A stretch of DNA of 64,000 bases from an uncultured Clostridia bacterium (GTDB lineage: Bacteria > Bacillota > Clostridia > Oscillospirales > UBA644). The stretch lies in NCBI GenBank assembly GCA_948443805.1, contig CAOJUB010000006.1, positions 1 to 64,000 on the forward strand. Reading direction: 5' to 3'. Made by a program: the position numbers and the translations under genes. Position 1 is the first letter of the stretch. Each line of letters starts with the position of its first letter. The notes below the pieces were generated by a model, which was not told where the DNA came from, did no database searches, and saw only the letters and a program-made list of their open reading frames with translations. This document shows positions 56,811 through 64,000 of the stretch, piece after piece.

Positions 56811-59800
56811 ATGGGACTGACGCTGCTTCTCGGTCTTGAAGGGAAGAAAAAAACCGAATATCTTGCTTCCCGCATTTCCTCCGGCGGTAAGACGCGGATT
56901 CTTGTCCCGGATCAGTATACGATGGCGGCGGAAAACCGCTATCTTTCGCTGGTTGGAGAAGAGCGGATGGCGTTTGCGGAAATTCTTTCGTTTAAACGGT
57001 TTGCCTCCCGGGTTTTTGAGCAGGCCGGCGGGCTGGCTTTTGAGCTGATCGGGGACGGCGGCAGGCAGGCGCTTCTGTCAAAGGCAGTGCATGAAGTTTC
57101 TCCCTTTTTCCGCTATTATCCGCGCGATTATTACAGTATGAAGTTTGTCCGGTTGATTATGCCGATGATCCGGAATCTGAAAACAGCGGGCATAACGCCT
57201 TCGGAACTGGAAAAAACGGCAACGAAGGAAAAGAATGCAAAGCTGTTGGATATTTCTTTGATTTACGGCTGTTTTGAAACGCTTCTGACCGGCGGGTTTT
57301 TCGATCCCGACGATAACTTTACGCGGCTTTGCCGTTTGTTGGGAAGAAAAAATTTTTTCCGGGATTCTGTTTTTTTTGTCGATTTTTTCCGGACTTTCAA
57401 TAGCGGCGAGCGCCGGGTAATCAAAGCGCTGCTGGCGCAGGGCGCGGAGGTTTTTGTCTGTCTTCCCTGTGAAAAACTGTCTTCGCAGGAGGATTTCGGC
57501 CGGCTTTCGGAAGTGGAGCTTTGCGGCGGAAAGCTGCGCAGTCTGGCCGAATCCTGCGGCTGCGCGTGCAAAACCCTTGTTTTTTCCTGCGAAGGTGAAG
57601 AAAAACCGGAAGATCTTCGGTTTCTTGCCAAACATCTGTTTGCCGAAAAACAACCGGTTTTTCAGGGCAGCTGTGAGGGAATCCGGTTTTATTCCGGAAC
57701 GGATCTTTTTGATGAAATTGAATTTGTCGCGTCGGAGATTATGCGTCTTGTCCGGGAGGAAGGGGCGCGCTATTGTGATTTTGTGGTTGCGGCAAGGAAT
57801 ATTGACGACTATGCCGGGGTTCTCGACCCTGTTTTTGCCGAATACGGCATTCCGGTTTTCTTTCACCGGAAAACGCCGCTGATTCAGAAGTCTACGGCGT
57901 TGTTTGTGGTTACGGTTCTGGAAATCCTGGCTTCCGGATTTACACCGCAGAATGTTCTGACCTGCCTGAAAACCGGGTTTTTCGGATATCCGGAAGAGGA
58001 TATCCGGTTGTTTGAAAATTATCTTTCGCTTTGGTCCGTCCGTCCGTCCGGTCTGGAAACACCGTTTGTTTATCCGGTTCGCGGCATGACAAAGCGCAGA
58101 GGCGAACAGGATGGAGAGTTGTTGACGAGAATTGAATTTCTCCGACGGGATTTTACCGGACGGTTGCTTGACCTGCGAAGGCAGACGGAAGGAAAAACCG
58201 TGCGGGAAATTTCGGAGCGGCTGTATTCTTTCTTGCTGTCGCTGGGGATTGAAGAGCATATGCGGAACGCCGCCGAGCTGTATCTGAAATTCGGGGAACA
58301 GGCGTTGTATGCGGAACATCTGCAGGTTTATGATTTGATTCTGGAATCTTTGGACGAGATTGTTCTTACCTGCGGGAAGGATGTTCTTACACTGACGGAA
58401 TATTCGGATCTGGTTCTTTCGGTTCTGGATTCGAAAGATATTGCGATTCTGCCGACGGCGGCAGACGAAGTGATGACCGGTAATATGAACCGGCTTCCGT
58501 ATCTGGGACAGAAAATTCTCTTTGCCGTCGGTCTTTCAGAAGGCGTTTTTCCGGAAACGCCTTCGGGTGATGCGCTTTTGTCCGAAACCGACAAGACGCT
58601 GCTGAATCAAAACGATATCACGGTGGGAATGACCAATCGGCAGAAAGTGATGTATGAACGTCTGCTGGCGTTCTTTACCTTTACCGCACCCGAAAAAATA
58701 TTGTATCTGACCTGTCCGGAAAAGGATCGGCCGTCTCCGTTCTGGCGGGAGCTTTGCCGGATGTTTCCGCTGGCACAGGTATCGTTTTCTCCGATGCAAA
58801 GCGGGGGCAAAGCGTTGGAAAACCGAATCTGTACCGAACGGTCGGCTTTTTCGGTTTATGCGAAAACAAAGATTGAGCCGCTGGCGCAGATTTTTGAAAA
58901 ATCTCCCCGTTACCGCCGGCTTTTACAGCGCCGCACCGGCAGAGACCTTCTTTCTCCTGCGGTCAGCCGGGGGCTTTTCGGAACGGATATTTTGTTGTCG
59001 CCTTCCAAGGCGGAGCGGTTTTTTCAGTGTCCGTTTTCCTATTTTCTCAGTGAAGGGCTCGGTATTTCTGCTCCGGAAACGGTTCGGATCGGCGGCGTGC
59101 AGTTCGGGAATTTTATGCACGAGGCTTTGGAAAAGCTTCTTCCGGCTGCCCTTGCCGGTACGCCTTCCGGGGAGTTGGTTCAGGGGTTTTCGTCTGTCTA
59201 TTTAGAGGAACTTTTCGGGGGACAGACGCCAACGGCGTCTGTTCGGGAATATTTTGCGATGCTGGAACAGAAGGCGGGAAGACTTCTTCAGAAATTATCT
59301 TCGGAAATTCCGGTTTCCGGGTTTGTTCCTATTGCCTATGAAGCCGGAATCGGCCGCGGCGCTTTCCCGTCTTCTCCTAGAAAAGTCGGTGACGGCACCG
59401 TTTCTGTCCGCGGAAAGGTGGACCGGATTGATTGTTTTTCTTCCGACCGGGAATATCTGCGGATTGTGGATTATAAAACCGGGGAAAAAACGGTCAGCCT
59501 TGAAAAAATTGAAAACGGCACCGAAATGCAGATGCCGCTTTATCTGGCGGCGGTTCTCTCTGCTTCGGGGAAAAAAAGCGCCCCTGCGGGTATTTTATAT
59601 CTGCGCGCCAACCCAAAGATTCGTACCGTTTTGCGGCATTCTTCACCTGAAATGGTGGATCGTGCCGTTTGGGAAAAATCGGTGTCCGGATTGATTCTGG
59701 ATCGGCCGGAGGTTCTTGCCGCCGCCGGCGAGACCGCAGAAAAAATGCAGCGTCTTTCGGAAGAGGCATTCGGCGCTTTGTTTGAAACGGTTGAAAAAAA

Positions 59801-59966
59801 TGTGGATACCCTTGCTTCCGCACTGATGGACGGAAAAATTCCAATCGCTCCTGCTTCTTTGCAGCGGCGGCAGTTGCCGGGTCGGCCGCCCTGTCCTGAG
59901 TCCTGCCGCTATTGTTTTTACGAACCGTATTGTAATGCCGCACAAAAAAAGGAGAGAGCAAAATGA
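56811..59966 (+). CDS. addB: AddB-like helicase/nuclease subunit with degenerate P-loop
   Basis: 1051 residues. N-terminus matches AddB (LVPDQYTMAAENRYLS), the C-terminal RecB-type nuclease has VDRIDCF...LRIVDYKTGEK, and the Fe-S cysteines are in FFQCPFSYFLSE and CRYCFYEPYC. AddAB resects double-strand breaks. The Walker A region reads GLEGKKKT (residues 8-15) where AddB normally has G-x-x-G-S-G-K-T, so ATP binding by this subunit is doubtful. addA does not follow; a HAD phosphatase gene overlaps its end by ATGA. Ribosome site GACGGAGG. Confidence 0.88.
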   Translation: MGLTLLLGLEGKKKTEYLASRISSGGKTRILVPDQYTMAAENRYLSLVGEERMAFAEILSFKRFASRVFEQAGGLAFELIGDGGRQALLSKAVHEVSPFFRYYPRDYYSMKFVRLIMPMIRNLKTAGITPSELEKTATKEKNAKLLDISLIYGCFETLLTGGFFDPDDNFTRLCRLLGRKNFFRDSVFFVDFFRTFNSGERRVIKALLAQGAEVFVCLPCEKLSSQEDFGRLSEVELCGGKLRSLAESCGCACKTLVFSCEGEEKPEDLRFLAKHLFAEKQPVFQGSCEGIRFYSGTDLFDEIEFVASEIMRLVREEGARYCDFVVAARNIDDYAGVLDPVFAEYGIPVFFHRKTPLIQKSTALFVVTVLEILASGFTPQNVLTCLKTGFFGYPEEDIRLFENYLSLWSVRPSGLETPFVYPVRGMTKRRGEQDGELLTRIEFLRRDFTGRLLDLRRQTEGKTVREISERLYSFLLSLGIEEHMRNAAELYLKFGEQALYAEHLQVYDLILESLDEIVLTCGKDVLTLTEYSDLVLSVLDSKDIAILPTAADEVMTGNMNRLPYLGQKILFAVGLSEGVFPETPSGDALLSETDKTLLNQNDITVGMTNRQKVMYERLLAFFTFTAPEKILYLTCPEKDRPSPFWRELCRMFPLAQVSFSPMQSGGKALENRICTERSAFSVYAKTKIEPLAQIFEKSPRYRRLLQRRTGRDLLSPAVSRGLFGTDILLSPSKAERFFQCPFSYFLSEGLGISAPETVRIGGVQFGNFMHEALEKLLPAALAGTPSGELVQGFSSVYLEELFGGQTPTASVREYFAMLEQKAGRLLQKLSSEIPVSGFVPIAYEAGIGRGAFPSSPRKVGDGTVSVRGKVDRIDCFSSDREYLRIVDYKTGEKTVSLEKIENGTEMQMPLYLAAVLSASGKKSAPAGILYLRANPKIRTVLRHSSPEMVDRAVWEKSVSGLILDRPEVLAAAGETAEKMQRLSEEAFGALFETVEKNVDTLASALMDGKIPIAPASLQRRQLPGRPPCPESCRYCFYEPYCNAAQKKERAK

Positions 59967-60619
59967 CCATGAAAGAAAAAAACGTTCTTCTTTTTGATCT
60001 TGACGGAACGCTGACCGATCCCGGAGAAGGAATCACCAATTCGGTTCGGTATGCGCTGAAAAAATTTGGAATTGAAGTTTCCGACCGGAAAGAATTGTAT
60101 CGGTTTATCGGACCGCCGCTGGCCTGGGGGTTTGAAACTTTTTACGGTTTTTCCCCTTTTGATGCGCAGAAAGCGGTGGAAGCGTACCGGGAGTATTATT
60201 GCGACCGGGGCATTTGGGAAAACAGGCTTTATCCGGGAATTCCGTTTCTTTTGTCGTCTTTGGCGCAGGCGGGGAAAATCCTGCTGATGGCAACGTCAAA
60301 GCCGGAACCTCTTGCGGTTCAGATTGCCGAACATTTTGAGATCGCCGATTCTTTTTCGGTGATTGCCGGTTCGGAGCTGGACGGCCGGCGAACCGATAAG
60401 GCCGAGGTCATCCGGTATGCGCTTGCCTGCGGAAAGGTTTGCACAACCGATCGCGCCGTGATGATCGGCGACCGGGAATATGATATCATCGGCGCAAAAA
60501 AAACAGGGCTTTCTTCGGTCGGCGTGCTTTACGGTTACGGTTCGGAAACGGAACTAAAAGAGGCCGGCGCCGACCGGATTGTCAAAACGGTTTCCGATTT
60601 GAAATTTCTTTTTTTATGA
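59963..60619 (+). CDS. HAD-family phosphatase (phosphoglycolate phosphatase-like)
   Basis: 218 residues. HAD motif I FDLDGTLTD, motif II MATSKPE, and motif IV MIGDREYDIIGAKKTG, with a helical cap after motif I (residues ~20-80). It resembles Gph/PpaX-like phosphatases; the substrate is unknown. Ribosome site AAAGGAGAG. Its start overlaps the addB stop, and its own stop is followed by a terminator. Confidence 0.85.
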   Translation: MTMKEKNVLLFDLDGTLTDPGEGITNSVRYALKKFGIEVSDRKELYRFIGPPLAWGFETFYGFSPFDAQKAVEAYREYYCDRGIWENRLYPGIPFLLSSLAQAGKILLMATSKPEPLAVQIAEHFEIADSFSVIAGSELDGRRTDKAEVIRYALACGKVCTTDRAVMIGDREYDIIGAKKTGLSSVGVLYGYGSETELKEAGADRIVKTVSDLKFLFL

Positions 60620-60646
60620 ATAAAATCGTTTCTTCTGGAAAAAATG

Positions 60647-60679
60647 ATACCGGCGATGCGTTTCGCCGGTATTTTTTTT
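60647..60679 (+). terminator. Intrinsic terminator between the HAD gene and DUF421 gene
   Basis: ATACCGGCG, loop, CGCCGGTAT and eight T. The DUF421 ribosome site GGGAG starts two bases after the T-tract. Confidence 0.85.
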
Positions 60680-60693
60680 CGGGAGCGTTCGGG

Positions 60694-61398
60694 ATGGATT
60701 ATTTAAAAATTTTTGTTTTCAGTATTTCCTCCGCCGCCGTTTTGTTTTTATTGGCGAAAATTATGGGAAACAAGCAGCTTTCCCAATTAAATCTTTTTGA
60801 CTATATTACAGGCATTACCATCGGGTCGATCGCCGCAGAAATGGCAACGGGGTTGGATCAGGATCCGTTTCAGTCGATTCTGGCTATGGCGGTGTATGCA
60901 GGGCTGGATTGTGTGTTATCGGTGATTACCGAAAAAAGCATCAAAGCACGGCGGGTGATTGTGGGGCAGCCCCGGGTTCTGTTGCATGAGGGAAAACTTT
61001 ACCGTGAAAACCTCAAAAAAGCAAAGTTGGAAATTAACGATTTTCTGACCTTGTGCCGGATTAACGGTTATTTTTCGTTGGATGAAATTGAGACGGCCGT
61101 TTTGGAGTTTAACGGGAATATTTCTTTTTTGCCTTCCGTGAAAAGCCGTCCGGTAACGCCGGAAGACCTGTCGCTTTCCCCCCGCCAGCAAAAGCCGATG
61201 TTCAATGTTATTATGGACGGTAAAGTGATGGAAGAAAATCTGGCTTCTGCCGGAAAAGACCGGGAGTGGCTGAAAAAACAGCTGCACGCGCAGGGATTTG
61301 CCGATGAAAACGATGTTTTTCTCGCGACATGCGACGGCGAGAATTTTTATGCTTACCGGATGATTCAAAAAGAAAAACAAACGCCCTGGTTTGTATAA
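60694..61398 (+). CDS. DUF421 membrane protein (YetF-like)
   Basis: 234 residues from the ATG at 60694 (GGGAGCG eight bases before). Two or three N-terminal membrane helices (IFVFSISSAAVLFLLAKIMGNKQLSQLNLFDYITGITIGSIAAEMA), then a soluble DUF421 domain. The family is linked to spore and envelope functions in Bacillus, without known activity. The frame is open further up to an ATG at 60616, which overlaps the HAD stop. That longer form would be translated through the terminator. Confidence 0.85.
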   Translation: MDYLKIFVFSISSAAVLFLLAKIMGNKQLSQLNLFDYITGITIGSIAAEMATGLDQDPFQSILAMAVYAGLDCVLSVITEKSIKARRVIVGQPRVLLHEGKLYRENLKKAKLEINDFLTLCRINGYFSLDEIETAVLEFNGNISFLPSVKSRPVTPEDLSLSPRQQKPMFNVIMDGKVMEENLASAGKDREWLKKQLHAQGFADENDVFLATCDGENFYAYRMIQKEKQTPWFV

Positions 61399-61422
61399 AA
61401 ATTCCTCTTTTTCTGGATCCGG

Positions 61423-61463
61423 AATAAAAAATCCCGTCCTCTCATAGAATGGTGGTGAAAATG
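61423..61463 (+). promoter_or_regulatory. Possible SigE-type promoter of spoIIID
   Basis: GGAATAA and CATAGAAT with a 15-bp spacer resemble a mother-cell SigE promoter, the known driver of spoIIID in Bacillus. The match is approximate. Confidence 0.35.
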
Positions 61464-61482
61464 TTTCTATGGGGGGATCTGG

Positions 61483-61746
61483 ATGGATTCGATCAAGGAA
61501 AGAGTTATCCGCCTTGCCGAGTATATTGTGGAAAACGGCGCGACGGTGCGGGAAGCTGCAAAGGCTTTCGGGATTAGCAAATCGACCGTACATAAAGATA
61601 TGACCGGACGCCTGCTTCATTATGATTCTGTTCTTTTTGAAGAGGTCCGGCGTGTGTTGGAGCGGAATAAGGCGGAACGGCATATCCGGGGCGGGCTTGC
61701 TACGCGGGAAAAATATCTGATTCTGAACCGTGCCGGGAAAAAATAA
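61483..61746 (+). CDS. spoIIID: Sporulation transcriptional regulator SpoIIID
   Basis: 87 residues. The sequence IKERVIRLAEYIVENGATVREAAKAFGISKSTVHKDMTGRL carries the helix-turn-helix of SpoIIID, a mother-cell regulator that switches genes between SigE and SigK stages. Length and the C-terminal basic tail match the family. Ribosome site GGGGGGA. It is probably a single-gene unit. Confidence 0.93.
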   Translation: MDSIKERVIRLAEYIVENGATVREAAKAFGISKSTVHKDMTGRLLHYDSVLFEEVRRVLERNKAERHIRGGLATREKYLILNRAGKK

Positions 61747-61823
61747 AAAATTCTTGTTGCAGCGGCGGAAAGAAGAGTTATTGCGTTAGTTTAGGCTTTT
61801 TTGTAAAAATATGGTGAAATTCC

Positions 61824-61852
61824 TTTACTTTTTGTCGGAAAAATGATATACT
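61824..61852 (+). promoter_or_regulatory. Sigma-A promoter of the permease leader
   Basis: TTTACT (61824-61829), 17-bp spacer, TATACT (61847-61852). Confidence 0.65.
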
Positions 61853-61858
61853 GATAAA

Positions 61859-61978
61859 AATAAATAGGAAAAACTGATCTCACGTACGGTACTGTGCTGC
61901 CGACAAGATTGACCCCTCGTGCTGTTTTTGGGGAGAGCGAAGACCAGATGTCTTGCCGGAGTCCGGCAAGATTTTTTT
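61859..61978 (+). promoter_or_regulatory. Candidate attenuation leader of the permease gene
   Basis: From the predicted transcript start to the terminator the leader is about 120 nt. CCGACAAGA (61900-61908) can pair with the terminator 5' arm UCUUGCCGG with one mismatch, giving a possible antiterminator. An outer helix CUGAUCU/AGACCAG and a CCCC/GGGG stem can be drawn. I do not recognise a known riboswitch or a PyrR site. Confidence 0.5.
61951..61978 (+). terminator. Intrinsic terminator in the permease leader
   Basis: TCTTGCCGGA G TCCGGCAAGA followed by seven T. It lies 103 bp before the permease start, in the same transcript. Confidence 0.88.
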
Positions 61979-62080
61979 ATGGACAAGTATCAGCCATATG
62001 TGAGGCGGATTTCCCCGGAGAGAAAACGGCGTTTGGGCAGAAGGCTGTTTTTTTCCGTGAAAAGAAAGGATTGTTTCAAG

Positions 62081-63565
62081 ATGAAGAAAGAAAAAGTTGC
62101 TCTCGGCGACGCCGGGATCTACGACGCCCGTCAGTTGGGTGTCGGTAAAATGCTGATTCTTGGGGTTCAGCATTTGTTCGCCATGTTCGGCGCAACGGTT
62201 CTGGTTCCGCTTCTGACAGGCCTTGACGTTGCGACCACACTTTTATTCGCCGGTTTGGGAACGCTGCTTTTCCATTTGATTACCAAAGGAAAAGTTCCGG
62301 CGTTTCTCGGTTCTTCCTTTGCGTTTCTCGGCGGTTATGCCGGCATTACCATGCTGGCGGGAACAGCCGGATATGAAAATTTCACAACGGTTCAGCTTCT
62401 TCCGTACGCTTGCCTTGGCGTTGCCTGCGCCGGCTTGGTTTATCTGATTCTTGCCGCGCTGATTAAAGCCGTCGGCATAAACCGCGTGATGAAATTCTTT
62501 CCGCCGGTGGTTACCGGTCCGATCATTATTGCGATAGGTCTCGGCCTGGCGGGCTCCGCCGTTAATAACTGCCAGACAAACTGGCTGGTTGCCTTTATTG
62601 CGCTTGCCATTATTATTGTGTTCAACATTTGGGGAAAAGGCATGGCAAAAATCATCCCGATTCTTCTCGGCGTTCTCGGTTCCTGCCTGGTTGCCGTTAT
62701 CCTTTCGGTTACCTGCGGACAGACGATTGTTCTGGAGAGCGGCGCCGAGGTAATCGCCATTGGCGGAAATCCCAATTTCCAGCTGTTTGACGTTGCCGCG
62801 CTGAACGATTTTATGAACGCCGCCTGGATCGGTTTCCCGATCAGTCTTGACCGGACGATTTTCGGTATCGACTGGAGCCAGTCATCGCTGGTTATCAGTT
62901 CAATTATTGCCATTACACCGCTTGCCCTGGCGACCATGATGGAGCATATCGGCGATGTCTGCGCAATTTCTTCCACTGTCGGAAAGAACTTTGTTCAGGA
63001 TCCCGGTCTTCACCGGACGCTTACCGGAGACGGTCTTGCAACAACGATCGCATCGGTTTTCGGCGCGCCGGCCAATACCACCTATGGTGAAAATACAGGT
63101 GTTCTTGCGCTTTCCAAAGTTTATGACCCCCGCGTTATCCGCATTGCCGCAGTTTTTGCCGCCGTTCTTTCTTTCTGCCCGAAGTTTTCGGCTCTGATAC
63201 ATCTGATTCCCACGGCGGTTATCGGCGGTATTTCCTTTGTGCTGTACGGCATGATTTCTGCGGTTGGTGTTCGCAATGTTGTGGAGAATAAAGTTGATTT
63301 CAGCAAGAGCAGAAACCTGATTATTGCCGCAGTCATTCTGGTCTGCGCGCTGGGACTCACCAGCGGTATCAGCTTCTCGGTAGGCCCGGCAACGATTTCT
63401 TTGTCGGCTCTTGCCGTTGCGTCGATTGCCGGAATTCTGCTCAACGCGGTTCTTCCGGGAAAAGACTATGTATTCTCAGCGGAAGACCCGAAAGACACCG
63501 GGGTAAATTTTGCCGTGGGGCAATCTGCAAAATCGCTGACAGAAGAAAAGTCGGAAAAGAAATAA
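62081..63565 (+). CDS. Uracil/xanthine permease (NCS2 family)
   Basis: 494 residues, about 12-14 membrane segments. NCS2 motifs include FLGSSFAFLGGYAGI, MMEHIGDVCAISS (the conserved Glu-His region) and GAPANTTYGENTGVLALSKV, which fits UraA/PyrP uracil permeases. The start is the ATG at 62081 after AAAGGA. An earlier open frame from 61919 runs through the terminator and is not coding. The gene is controlled by the leader described above. Confidence 0.9.
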   Translation: MKKEKVALGDAGIYDARQLGVGKMLILGVQHLFAMFGATVLVPLLTGLDVATTLLFAGLGTLLFHLITKGKVPAFLGSSFAFLGGYAGITMLAGTAGYENFTTVQLLPYACLGVACAGLVYLILAALIKAVGINRVMKFFPPVVTGPIIIAIGLGLAGSAVNNCQTNWLVAFIALAIIIVFNIWGKGMAKIIPILLGVLGSCLVAVILSVTCGQTIVLESGAEVIAIGGNPNFQLFDVAALNDFMNAAWIGFPISLDRTIFGIDWSQSSLVISSIIAITPLALATMMEHIGDVCAISSTVGKNFVQDPGLHRTLTGDGLATTIASVFGAPANTTYGENTGVLALSKVYDPRVIRIAAVFAAVLSFCPKFSALIHLIPTAVIGGISFVLYGMISAVGVRNVVENKVDFSKSRNLIIAAVILVCALGLTSGISFSVGPATISLSALAVASIAGILLNAVLPGKDYVFSAEDPKDTGVNFAVGQSAKSLTEEKSEKK

Positions 63566-63582
63566 TCATTCCTGAAAAAAGA

Positions 63583-63613
63583 AATGTCCGGAGCATAGTC
63601 TCCGGACATTTTT
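63583..63613 (+). terminator. Terminator of the permease gene
   Basis: AATGTCCGGAG, loop CATAGT, CTCCGGACATT, then T-run. Confidence 0.9.
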
Positions 63614-63642
63614 ACAGAAATCTGAATTTTTTTGACCGCCTC

Positions 63643-63671
63643 TTGACAGCGGCGGTTTCCCGGGTTATAAT
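63643..63671 (+). promoter_or_regulatory. Sigma-A promoter of the FMN-riboswitch unit
   Basis: TTGACA (63643-63648), 17-bp spacer, TATAAT (63666-63671), a perfect consensus starting just before the riboswitch. Confidence 0.9.
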
Positions 63672-63683
63672 AAGAGCGAAAAT

Positions 63684-63798
63684 GATCTTCGGGGCAGGGA
63701 GAATTTCCCGACCGGCGGTAACAGTCCGCGAACGAGCCAAGCTCGCCGAGCAGGTGGAATTCCTGCGCCGACGGTATAGTCCGGATACGAGAAGACAG
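63684..63798 (+). ncRNA. FMN riboswitch (RFN element)
   Basis: Contains GATCTTCGGGGCAGGG, TTCCCGACCGGCGGTA, AGTCCGCGA, GTGGAATTCCTGCGCCGACGG, TATAGTCCGGAT and GAGAAGA, the conserved blocks of the RFN element in order. It senses FMN and represses riboflavin genes. It controls the ribU-like gene that follows. Confidence 0.96.
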
Positions 63799-63845
63799 CC
63801 GCATTTTCCTTCGGGGAAAGTGCCGGCAGCCTGTATGTAAAATAG

Positions 63846-63876
63846 GTTCCCGAATGTTGCATTCGGGAACTTTTTG
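63846..63876 (+). terminator. Riboswitch terminator
   Basis: GTTCCCGAAT, loop GTTGC, ATTCGGGAAC and five T form the expression-platform hairpin. Confidence 0.9.
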
Positions 63877-63926
63877 TTTTTCTGCTGGGAAGATCTTTTT
63901 CAGAAAAAAGAAAGGACTGGCTGAAA

Positions 63927-64000
63927 ATGAAAAACCAATCTCTCAAAAAAATGGCGGTTACCGCCTTGTTTGCCGCAATCAGCGTTGTTTTGATGTACCT
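63927..64000 (+). CDS. ribU: ECF transporter S component, riboflavin type (RibU-like), partial
   Basis: Only the first 24 codons are in the window (MKNQSLKKMAVTALFAAISVVLMYL), a basic start and the first membrane helix, typical of ECF S components. The FMN riboswitch upstream points to riboflavin uptake. Ribosome site AAAGGACTGG. The rest lies beyond the window. Confidence 0.75.
   Translation, partial: MKNQSLKKMAVTALFAAISVVLMY

Noticed and set aside
57078-58319. 413-codon minus-strand ORF opposite addB
   Set aside because: Antisense shadow in GC-biased codons; no recognisable domain.

Overview
The window is a bacterial chromosome segment spanning the replication origin of a spore-forming member of the Clostridia. 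The evidence is the Firmicutes-type origin cluster (rpmH-rnpA-yidD-yidC-jag on one side, dnaA-dnaN-recF-remB-gyrB-gyrA on the other), a ParABS system with a perfect parS site, the sporulation regulators SigG and SpoIIID, an alpha2-type glycyl-tRNA synthetase, ECF vitamin transporters under THF and FMN riboswitches, and a cellobiose phosphorylase. I cannot resolve genus or order. No rRNA, tRNA, CRISPR array, insertion sequence or prophage was recognised.

Layout. 1-869: edge region with at most a partial gene, then AT-rich DNA. 870-2075 (-): radical SAM DNA-repair-like protein, divergent from a MIF-like tautomerase and a lipoprotein (+). 4294-6366: parS, parA, parB. 6384-11988 (+): serS, a second parS-like site, a TIM-barrel isomerase-like protein, an ABC exporter, and a sodium symporter whose 5' end lies in a 123-bp tandem repeat. 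12053-17028 (-): mscL, mnmG, prfB, glyQS. 17217-25964 (-): gyrA, gyrB, remB, recF, dnaN, dnaA, with a candidate oriC between dnaN and dnaA. 26256-33822 (+): rpmH, rnpA, yidD, yidC, jag, mnmE, rsmA, cellobiose phosphorylase. 33881-36065 (-): tyrS and a folate-type ECF S component with a THF riboswitch. 36512-42273 (+): mreB, mreC, mreD, a class B PBP, minD, and an mgsA-like gene. 42345-45412: hisS, aspS. 45432-50344: Gld-type ABC export cassette plus a DUF4340 protein. 50421-56020: thrS, a small membrane protein, an ABC exporter, a thioesterase, and sigG (-). 56173-63565 (+): two small membrane proteins, addB, a HAD phosphatase, a DUF421 protein, spoIIID, a uracil/xanthine permease. The window ends in an FMN riboswitch and the first codons of a ribU-like gene.

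The core is informational: replication initiation, gyrase, segregation, tRNA charging, translation termination, ribosome maturation and membrane insertion. The mre/PBP/minD block serves cell shape and division. Compared with the usual Firmicutes order, mnmE and mnmG are separated to opposite sides of the origin, rsmG is absent, the S4-domain gene normally between dnaN and recF is absent, and minD has no minC or minE beside it.

The most interesting observations concern cis-regulation. mnmG starts directly at the end of an intrinsic terminator that lies inside a 12-codon leader ORF overlapping its start codon, and a competing antiterminator helix of about 12 bp can be drawn. Other same-strand terminators sit immediately upstream of mnmE, the DUF421 gene and the permease. 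The symporter has a duplicated translation start that carries a 15-bp inverted copy of its own coding sequence. The tyrS promoter is embedded in a 47-bp palindrome. At protein level, the MgsA-like protein lacks three catalytic residues, AddB has a degenerate P-loop and MinD lacks its membrane-targeting tail.
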